Source: Gynuella sunshinyii YC6258 | Lineage (GTDB): Bacteria; Pseudomonadota; Gammaproteobacteria; Pseudomonadales; Natronospirillaceae | Assembly (NCBI RefSeq): GCF_000940805.1 | Contig: NZ_CP007142.1 | Coordinates: 1,960,593 to 2,024,592, forward strand | DNA length: 64,000 nt | Reading direction: 5' to 3' | Shown: piece after piece, positions 57,311 to 64,000 of the stretch | Layout: each line of letters starts with the position of its first letter | Numbering within the stretch: the first letter of the stretch is position 1 | Position numbers and translations under genes: made by a program | The notes under the pieces: model-generated | What the model saw: the letters and a program-made list of their open reading frames with translations, nothing else | What the model was told of the DNA's origin: nothing | Database searches by the model: none

Positions 57311-60300
57311 GTGAGCGGCTTGCGATTGGCAAATAGCCCCTACCGGCTCAACGGCAACAACCAATGGGTTACTGATGATGCCCAGAAAGCCGGCTGGTTC
57401 CATGGTTGGATCCTGGGAGTCGAGGCCGAAGAGATCGGCAAAAACCTCTATAAAGTGCCATTGACCCAGTTCCGTCCGCTGTTTACCGAGCAAGAGGGCA
57501 CTGACAGTCATCAAAGCTTTCAGCAGGTGCTTGAAGCCCGTATGAAAGTCGATGACAACAACCCGCGCGTGGTATACGTCAAATATCCGGCTATCGTCTA
57601 CAACGACTGTACCAAAGAAGACTTTAAACGCCGCCGTCAGCTATTGCTTGAAAAAGAGCAATACCAGGATGTGCTCAGTATCGAAGTCGGCAGTTACATG
57701 AAAATCTGGGTACGTAACCATACTTACAAATGGATGGATGACGGCCCTAAAGATGAATACAGCGAAGATTTGCCCAACAGCATGGCGGTGGATGATCCCT
57801 ACCTGTTTCCACGAACCCTGAGCGATGGTCGTACCAACCCCGGATTTAATCCGCAGTTGTGCCGTAACCATACCTGGCGGCGGGAACGACTGGTGGATGG
57901 TCGTATCGAAACCGATCCCGATACCGGTAAAGTACGTGAACAAGCCGTCGACAGTGCCAGTAAAAGTTATGGTGATTTACTCTACGTCGGCCTCTATCCG
58001 GCCGAACTGATACACTCCCTCAACCGTATCAGCCAACCGGAGCAACCCGGCAAACCGAGAGAACTGAACGTATTCAACTGGCTCGGTACCAGCGTTGCCT
58101 ATGCCGTATTGCTCAATACCCTCAAACGTATTCTGCGCCACGCAGCCGCCAAAAAAGCCGCTAAACAATATGACCCCAGCCTGCCGGATCGAAAAAAGCC
58201 AGAATACTGGGAATACGAATACGGCAAGACGCTCAAAAAATTCCTGGGCACCGTCATGATTCCGGAACTGTTTGCCGTGCAGGCGGTAGATAGCTTTCGC
58301 AGCAATTTCGACCTGGATGCGGCACTGGGTGAAATCAAAAACATTTTCAAAAGAGTGGGGGATGATGACGCTCTGGGCAAAAAAATCGACCAGATAGACA
58401 CCTCCCAAAGCGGTGCCGAGGTTCGTCAGCAAATCCGCGACCTCAAATTACCGCAGGCCATGATCGAACGCTTTGACATCATTGTTGCCAAGAAAACCGG
58501 CGTGGCCCTCAAAAAGGCCCTGGATGATGAAATCAAAACCGCCAAAAACGAAGTCAACATTGCCGGCACCTTCAAAACCACCCTGAAAATCTACGGCTAC
58601 ATCCTCAACTTCGCCCTGCTCGACAGCGACAATCCGTTCCTCATGGCAGATGAAAAAAAGGCTCGTAATGAAAAAGACTCTCTCGGTTTCGCCCGGGTAA
58701 TGGAGAGCAGTATGACCAGCCCATTTGCCCGCCTGTGGGGGCGGTTCCAGAGCGCGAATAGCAAAGACCTGCTCAAGGCTATGAAAGAACTGATCGGCAG
58801 CCTGATGAAAGGTGAGGAGCAGCATGCCTTAAGCTTTGAAACCTCACTGGACCTGCTGAGCTTCAACGACGCCAAACTCTTCCCGACGCCAGCGGGAGCA
58901 TTATTGCCCCCGCCACTGACCTTTATCCTGTATTCGCTGATGGTGCGGCTAAAAGGCAAACTGCCGTTGACCCTGGCCGGACAATACCAGGCATCGGCCA
59001 AAAGTCCCATGAACCTGGATTTTGAAACCCTGAGCGATGAAGCCCGACAGGAAAAACTCGATAAAAACGACGCAGTGATCGAAAAAGGTCAGCAATACGG
59101 CGGACTCACCATTGGCCTGGGGAGCGACAAAGCACCCGTGAGTGCGAGTATCGAAGTCCTGTTCCAGTTACAAGCGGCATGGACGGCCGCGGTTCAACGG
59201 TTTGATGATCAGAGCAATGGTATTCACTACTCCGGTACAGGTGTCGATAGAAAATTCGACAACGGCCTGCACAACATGCTGTGGGGGCCGTTGATCAAAG
59301 ACATCTTCGATTACATTGAAGTCAGCTTCACCGTAGGTCCGAAACTTGAACTGAGCAACCACGTTCAATGGCAACTGGCCTACCTGTTCGAAGATGAACA
59401 AAACCTGCAAAACCCGAAATTCGCCTCCCAATTCATCAACCAACTGAAAGACCTGGGCGGCCAGATCAAACTCAGCTGCCCGATCAGCGCCAGGCTTTCT
59501 GTCTTTGCATGGCAATCCGACATCATGACTGCACAACTGGCCACCCTGAAAAAAGAAGAAGCCACATTCTTTGATGACGTGACCTTGTTTGGGAAAGATG
59601 TTGTAGATAGTGGGGCTAAGGTGACATGGGGGGTTGGTCAGTATACAGAATATTTATTTCGTCATTATCGAACTCCAGAGGAAGTTTATATTGGTGATCA
59701 GATCAGTGTGATTTTGGGGGCGTTGAAGCGGCCCTTGGATACTACGTTTGAAGGGGAATTTTTATGGTCTGACAATCAAAACGATTCAACTAAGCGACTA
59801 GTTAGCTTAAAAGATCAAGATTTTCATGTTCAACGATCTGCAGAATATATTGAGAGTGCCGAAGAAAGTTTAAGAAAGGACGTTGCCGAACAGGTTAAGG
59901 ATTTTGAGGAAGTTGTAGGTATAGCCTTGCAGATCAGTTTCAACCAAAGAGCAGACTTGGAAATAGAATCTTATACTCGAACTAAAAAAATTAAGATCCT
60001 GAGTTTATCTAAAGATCAAGATAGTATCTATTCTATTAGTGGCGACCAAAAACTCTGGGAATTATTGAAGAAGAAAGAAGAGATCTATCTAAAAGCTAGT
60101 GTTTTACCCAAAAATAGAACAGCTATCGAACTTTTTGATAAACAACCTATTAAGCTTAAACTCCCTGTGGTGGAGAATATTCACGGGCATGTTGCACGTA
60201 AAGGGCATGATTGCCTGAAATTCAGTGTCTGGTTCCGAAATTTTAAACGCCAATATGAACATGTCTGGATACAGTTAGTTGAAACTGGAGACAGTGTATT

Positions 60301-60634
60301 TGACCATCCACTGGACGTTAAAATTCAGGCCTGGGATGAAACTGATGAGGCATTTAAAAATAAACCATACTCAAAGTGGAACCTGATTCGGATGCAACAG
60401 GATGCGGGTGACAAGAATAAATACACCGTTGAAATTCCATTAGCGGGTTTAAATCCGAAGCAAATTGAGGATGAGTTTGATAGTTGGCTGGAGGACTTTG
60501 AACTGGATATCGGTATTAAGTTCGGTTATTTCGAAGAAGTGGATGGTGATGAATATCTGCTGAAAACAGATCTGGATGATGAGCTGAATGCCAAATTGGA
60601 TATCGAGGCATATAAGCCATATATGAAAAAATAA
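57311..60634 (+). pseudogene. Gene B copy 3: N-truncated, different variable segment (probable silent cassette)
   Basis: Joins the B sequence at about 57336, equivalent to B2 residue 290 (NPYRLNGNNQWVTDD), and stays open for 1107 codons. The LysM-like N-terminus, gene A, leader repeat and a plausible ribosome site are all missing (a GTG at 57311 follows a T-run). About 2.3 kb is almost identical to B2. Between about 59637 and 60145 the sequence differs (SDNQNDSTKRLVSLKDQDFHVQRS), then becomes like B2 again to the end. It can donate a variable segment to B2 by homologous recombination on both flanks; that is inference. It could also be expressed if fused in frame. Confidence 0.78.
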
Positions 60635-60649
60635 TATATTTATATGTAG

Positions 60650-60687
60650 TTAATTTGAGGCAGATATGGAGATCACCCTCAAATTAA
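60650..60687. terminator. Hairpin between B3 and lipoprotein 4
   Basis: TTAATTTGAGG and CCTCAAATTAA form an 11-bp stem in the convergent gap. Confidence 0.75.
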
Positions 60688-60693
60688 ATACTT

Positions 60694-61249
60694 TTAATAT
60701 TGAACACCTTTAAGCTTCATATAGAGGCGATATTCACCTGTAAGTCTACTAATATCCCTTGCGTCAAATATTTTCCCTGTAACTTTTAGGTTAGAGCTTT
60801 TATAAAAACAGGCTCCTGTTTCTTCATTGTATTCACAACGCTCGTTACAGACATCTATTGGTAGGTCAGTTTCGCTTGGGTAGCTCAATAATGCTGTTAG
60901 TTCTGGGCTAGATTCCTTAAATATATCTTCTATGACAAAGGTAGGCCAGTGATTAGCATATATATACTGTTATATCTCTATTAATATGCTTATCACCACT
61001 ATGAGCTGCAAGAATACACTGACCATCCTGTGGTTGATATCCTCCTGTAGACTTTGCACTATAAAAATCCGCCACAGTCACCTCTTTTCCCAAATATCGT
61101 TTCTCAAACTCCTCAAACCCCATCTCATCAATCATAGCCGGCGTAATCAGCTTATCATCATCCACAGTGCCAATAGTTCTAAGATCTGGCTTGCAGGCAG
61201 TTAAGGTCGCTATGCAGAGGCCAATGCTGATAAGTGTTTTGAGGTTCAT
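60694..61249 (-). pseudogene. Lipoprotein 4, frameshifted at a TA run
   Basis: Same leader and lipobox as the others (MNLKTLISIGLCIATLTAC). The first frame stops after ...ITVYIC; the remaining reading frame (YANHWPTFVIED, LSYPSETDLPIDVCNERCEYNEETGACFYKSSNLKVTGKIF, ending MKLKGVQY) is intact but shifted. The break lies in a (TA)4 run at 60959-60966. Adding one TA restores YIYANHWP exactly as in the intact copies. Either a decayed gene or an OFF phase. AT-rich relative to gene B. Confidence 0.82.
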
Positions 61250-61440
61250 GTGTTCATCCTGAAATTTGCTAAAACGAGCGTGCTGATCATTATCTGGTTT
61301 TGAATCTGAAGTGCAAGGAACTGGTACTAAAAATGACGGTGGATAGTGCGTGTATTCTCCAGTTCACCATGGCTTCAGACAAACAAAAGACGAAAAACAG
61401 GACAGCCACTAAGTTGAGCAATAGAGAGTTAATGAAGCTC

Positions 61441-61913
61441 ACATTGCCGTAGTAAAGAACATACGAGGTCATGTCACTCGTAAAGGACAGGATAGTTTGA
61501 AATTCAGTGTGTGGTTCAGAAACTTTAAACGCCAATACGAACATGTCTGGGTACAAATTTCGGAAATCGATGCTGGCATCTTTAAAAGTCATTTAGAGTT
61601 TAAGGTCCAGGCCTGGGATGAAACCGACAAGGAGTTTAAGCACAAGCCCTATTCATCCTGGAACCTGATCCGAATGCAGCAGGATATGAGTGATAAAGAT
61701 AAATATCTAGTTGAGATTCCGCTGGCAGGATTGAATCCACAGCAGATGCAGGAGGAAATTGAAAGTTGGTTGGAGGATGATGAACTTGAGATTGGTATCA
61801 AATTCGCCTATTTTTCCGAAGTGGATGGCGATGAATATTTACTAAAAACAGATCTGGATGATGACATACCAGCTAGATTGGATATCGAGGCTTATAAACC
61901 CTTTTTGAACTAG
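61441..61913 (+). pseudogene. Orphan B2-type C-terminal tip
   Basis: Encodes the conserved end of B (KNIRGHVTRKGQDSLKFSVWFRNFKRQYEHVWVQ to DIEAYKPFLN) with its own substitutions (EIDAGIFKSHLEFK, MQEEIESWLEDDELEIGIKFAYFSEVDG). No N-terminal part, start or ribosome site: the longest open frame begins at an internal TTG (61497). The junction with the spacer lies between about 61375 and 61441. Followed by its own hairpin and lipoprotein 5. Confidence 0.8.
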
Positions 61914-61932
61914 AGTGTGTTGTTTTTATATG

Positions 61933-61962
61933 CATGGGGCAGTTAGTTAATACAGCCCCATG
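61933..61962. terminator. Hairpin between orphan tip 2 and lipoprotein 5
   Basis: CATGGGGC and GCCCCATG pair around a 14-base loop in the convergent gap. Confidence 0.72.
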
Positions 61963-61973
61963 TTCATTTCTAT

Positions 61974-62520
61974 TCAATATTCAACACCTTTAAGTTTCAT
62001 TCGCATATAATATCCTCCAATTCCTTCACCAGCTCTAAAAATTTTGCCAGTCACCTTTAAACGTGGACTCTTGTAAAAACAAGCACCAGTCTCTTCATTA
62101 TATTCGCAACGTTCTTGGCAAACGTCCATGGGTAAGTCGGTTTCCTTGGGATAACTTAGTAAAGCAGAAAACTCTGAACTAGATTCTTTGTATAGGTCTT
62201 CAATAACAAAGTCTGGCCAATGATTAGCGTATATATATAACAATATCCTTGTTGAGTTTGTCATCTCCATTGTGAACAGCAAGAACGCATTGTCCCTCTT
62301 CAGGTCGATACCCTCCTGTCGACTTTGCGCTATAAAAATCCTTTACCGTCACTTCCTTCCCGAGATACTGTTTTGTGAATTCATCAGTCCCCATATCGTA
62401 AATCATAGCCGGCGTAATCAGCTTATCATCATCCACCGTGCCAATAGTTCTAAGATCTGGCTTGCAGGCGGTTAAGGTCGCTATGCAGAAGCCAATGCTG
62501 ATAAGTGTTTTGAGGTTCAT
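61974..62520 (-). pseudogene. Lipoprotein 5, frameshifted at a TA run
   Basis: Leader MNLKTLISIGFCIATLTAC; B2-class body (LITPAMIYDMGTDEFTKQYLGKEVTV). The frame ends ...KDIVIYIR. The rest (YIYANHWPDFVIEDLYKESSSEF, CQERCEYNEETGACFYKSPRLKVTGKIF, ending MKLKGVEY) is intact in another frame. The break is in a (TA)5 run at 62230-62239; six repeats would restore the frame. Start ATG 62520. Confidence 0.82.
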
Positions 62521-62652
62521 GGTTTCATCCTGAAATGTCGACTCGAAAAGATTGCTGATCATTATCTGGCTTTGAATCTGGAGTACAAGGAACTGGTACT
62601 AAAAATGACGGTGGATAGCGCGTGCATTCTCCAGTTCACGATGGCTTACGGG

Positions 62653-62961
62653 TTAACGTGGAGTGCTGGTGTTTTTGTCCAATTGATTGCTGGCATGAAG
62701 GGTCTTTAATTCTCTGGTATTCGCTTCTCTCAGCGCTTGTATCTGTTGCCGTTCGCATTCATTGAGATCTTCAAATAATTGATTCAGTCGCTGTTGCAGG
62801 TGTTCAAAAAATCCGCAGGCAGCATGGGCGATTGAGGCGGTTTTTTCGTCATCGTGTGAGGTCAGCATATGGATAATTGCCTGACCACCGGTGAGGGTGT
62901 TGGCGGTGATGTTCAGATCGTGTTTGATGGATTCGAGAGAGGGAGGTGTCGTGTTAGGCAT
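62653..62961 (-). CDS. Small helical protein, copy 3, under C4-like leader
   Basis: 102 aa, MPNTTPPSLESIKHDLNITANTLTGG; nearly identical to copy 2. ATG at 62961; ribosome site inside pairing segment a2, as in the other copies. Its last codons lie just beyond the lipoprotein-upstream spacer. Confidence 0.78.
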   Translation of the reverse strand: MPNTTPPSLESIKHDLNITANTLTGGQAIIHMLTSHDDEKTASIAHAACGFFEHLQQRLNQLFEDLNECERQQIQALREANTRELKTLHASNQLDKNTSTPR

Positions 62962-62970
62962 AATGTTGTT

Positions 62971-63180
62971 CCTGTTTTGAAGCAAATTCTGCCCCCTCGT
63001 TGGTGGTAAACAACTTTTTTTGGGGGCAGGCCGAGCGGGTTACCACAACCGTCAAAACAGAAACGGCCCAGCCGAAGCTGGCCCGCCGACCTGCCATAAT
63101 GAGCAGGCGCGAGAGTTCGCAGGCGATAAAAAACATATTCATGCTTTTTAGCCTCTGTTTTGACCTCGGGGTGGTAATTC
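62971..63180 (-). ncRNA. C4-like antisense RNA leader, copy 3
   Basis: b1 63171-63178, a1 63154-63164, stems, a' 63051-63061, b' 63040-63046, b2 63003-63009, a2 62972-62980. The a-set equals that of copy 2. The b-set is different: plus-strand TTACCAC at b' and GTGGTAA at b1 and b2, instead of TTGCAA in copies 1 and 2. All three b positions changed together, so pairing is kept. Confidence 0.8.
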
Positions 63181-63381
63181 CCGGCGCTGGATTTTGCCAG
63201 CGCGTGGGAGATGCTACGTGATAGAGGGATGCAGGGTCAATATCCCCGTTACTTGTTGGTGGGATAGGCCTGTACGATCCAACCATGAAGCCTGCCACAG
63301 TCTGATAGATTGGTGTGGCAGATTGATGAATGCTGGTCTTATAATCCTTCCCTCCAAATTCGTTGTATGACTTATTTCTGT
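63181..63381. other. End of the array and gap before the VanZ-like gene
   Basis: Array-type sequence ends at about 63242, right after the GGTCAATAT box shared with the other two C4 leaders. Unique sequence follows, with the inverted repeat TGCCACA...TGTGGCA at 63293-63320. I see no gene here. Confidence 0.6.
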
Positions 63382-63777
63382 ATGCAAAAAATTATCATTT
63401 TGATCACTCTGTTATTTGTCCTGTTTATTGCCCGTATTATTTTTCTGGCCGATACCGGCGGCGACAGTATTTTCTTCGATCTCGGCAAGGCGGTTCCTTA
63501 TGGCGATAAAGTGGCGCATTTTTGTTTGTATGGTTTGTTGACGTTGTTAGTGAATTGGGCCTTCCAGTTCCGTCAGTTGAGTCTTTATCGCTGGCGTCCT
63601 TATCTGGGTTCGATACTGGTTGTGGTTTTTGCAGTGCTAGAGGAGCTGAGCCAGGGTTGGTTTCCGACCCGCACGTTGGATATCGTTGATCTGCTTGCCG
63701 ATGCGGCAGGTATTACGGTGTTCAGTGTCATCAGTTTTTGGTTGCAACGCACTCAACAACGTTACCGGGAAAACTAA
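63382..63777 (+). CDS. VanZ-like membrane protein
   Basis: 131-aa inner-membrane protein with four hydrophobic segments: IIILITLLFVLFIARIIFLA, VAHFCLYGLLTLLVNWAF, YLGSILVVVFAVLEELSQGWFPTR, DLLADAAGITVFSVISFWL. The pattern PYGDKVAHFCLYG, EELSQ and RTLDIVDLLADAAG is that of VanZ-like proteins. ATG at 63382 is chosen because it starts the first membrane segment; no good ribosome site is seen, and 63367 is an alternative. Function unknown; VanZ itself confers low-level teicoplanin resistance. Confidence 0.82.
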   Translation: MQKIIILITLLFVLFIARIIFLADTGGDSIFFDLGKAVPYGDKVAHFCLYGLLTLLVNWAFQFRQLSLYRWRPYLGSILVVVFAVLEELSQGWFPTRTLDIVDLLADAAGITVFSVISFWLQRTQQRYREN

Positions 63778-63900
63778 TCCATTATTGGTAATGCGTATTT
63801 CCGGCTTCGGGCTTTATTTGCTATTTCTTTCCCGGCAGTGAGTCATTAAAAAAATTATCTGATGTTATTCTTAAACAGAGTGTTGACTCGCTAAAAATAT

Positions 63901-63925
63901 GGGCGTAAATTTCGCCCTCGTTTTT
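63901..63925 (+). terminator. Terminator after the VanZ-like gene
   Basis: GGGCG-TAAATTT-CGCCC followed by TCGTTTTT. A sigma-70-like pair TTGACT (63883) and TAAATT (63906), 17 bp apart, overlaps it and might serve the next gene. Confidence 0.68.
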
Positions 63926-63955
63926 AACCCACATTTCATTATCAGGAGGCCAAAC

Positions 63956-64000
63956 ATGTATCAGAATCAAATCATTGCGCGCCTCGTGTCTTTCTCTTTC
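63956..64000 (+). CDS. Start of a gene running off the right edge
   Basis: ATG with a perfect AGGAGG at 63944-63949. The visible 15 codons read MYQNQIIARLVSFSF. Too short to identify. Confidence 0.6.
   Translation, partial: MYQNQIIARLVSFSF

Noticed and set aside
41129-60634. Type VI secretion cargo
   Set aside because: LysM-like modules and missing signal peptides would fit, but no Hcp, VgrG, PAAR or adaptor gene is in the window, so no claim is made.
41006-63242. CRISPR array
   Set aside because: Repeats are long, few and gene-sized; there are no short regular repeats with unique spacers and no cas genes.
41129-63242. Prophage or integrative element
   Set aside because: C4-like leaders recall phages, but no integrase, tRNA attachment site, capsid, tail or terminase gene is visible.

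Overview
The window is a chromosomal segment of a diazotrophic gammaproteobacterium, GC near 50 percent. Evidence: a full set of gammaproteobacterial housekeeping genes (srkA, comF, nrdAB plus its ferredoxin, serB next to a YtjB-like gene, a ybgA-like gene next to phrB) and a nif/rnf region of Azotobacter / Pseudomonas stutzeri type with the NifL-NifA regulatory pair. I would guess a marine Oceanospirillales-like genus, but the sequence does not fix this.

Layout. 1-6.5 kb: a GGDEF-EAL signalling protein cut by the left edge, srkA, comF, a flagellar-rod-like miniprotein, a putative metalloprotease and a GMC-type oxidoreductase. 6.6-10.7 kb: class Ia ribonucleotide reductase behind a pair of NrdR-box-like sites, followed by a mosaic repeat. 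11-14.4 kb (minus): a YtjB-like sensor, a heme-type ABC permease and ATPase, and a Rieske protein. 14.6-20.5 kb: serB, a DUF523/DUF1722 protein, phrB, a LysR regulator, cytochrome c', a DUF2237 protein.

20.5-41 kb is the nitrogen fixation block. nifV-cysE-TPR-nifW-nifZ-nifM-clpX runs on the plus strand. On the minus strand are a FIST-domain chemoreceptor, nifF, an octaheme Hao-like cytochrome with a NapC-type tetraheme partner, and rnfABCDGEH. nifLA and a Bfd-like ferredoxin gene follow on plus. I found -24/-12 (sigma-54) promoters with correct GG-N10-GC spacing before nifV, nifF, rnfA and nifL. TGT-N10-ACA NifA sites lie upstream of the first three. The picture is NifLA control of cofactor synthesis (NifV homocitrate), maturation (NifW/Z/M), and electron supply to nitrogenase (Rnf, NifF). 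The structural genes nifHDK are not in the window.

41-63.2 kb is an array I do not recognise as a described system. A two-gene unit (A, about 630 aa; B, about 1400 aa; both LysM-like, no signal peptide) occurs as a frameshifted A plus intact B, then intact A plus intact B, then an N-truncated B with a different C-terminal region. Orphan B C-terminal tips lie between them. Each tip is followed tail-to-tail by a terminator and a minus-strand outer-membrane lipoprotein gene (five copies; two frameshifted inside a TA dinucleotide run). Three copies of a small helical protein gene are each preceded by a C4-like antisense RNA leader. In that leader, two short pairing segments change together in all three of their positions between copies. 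The organisation resembles polymorphic toxin-immunity loci, with silent cassettes and RNA control; that functional reading is inference. The window closes with a VanZ-like gene and the first codons of another gene.
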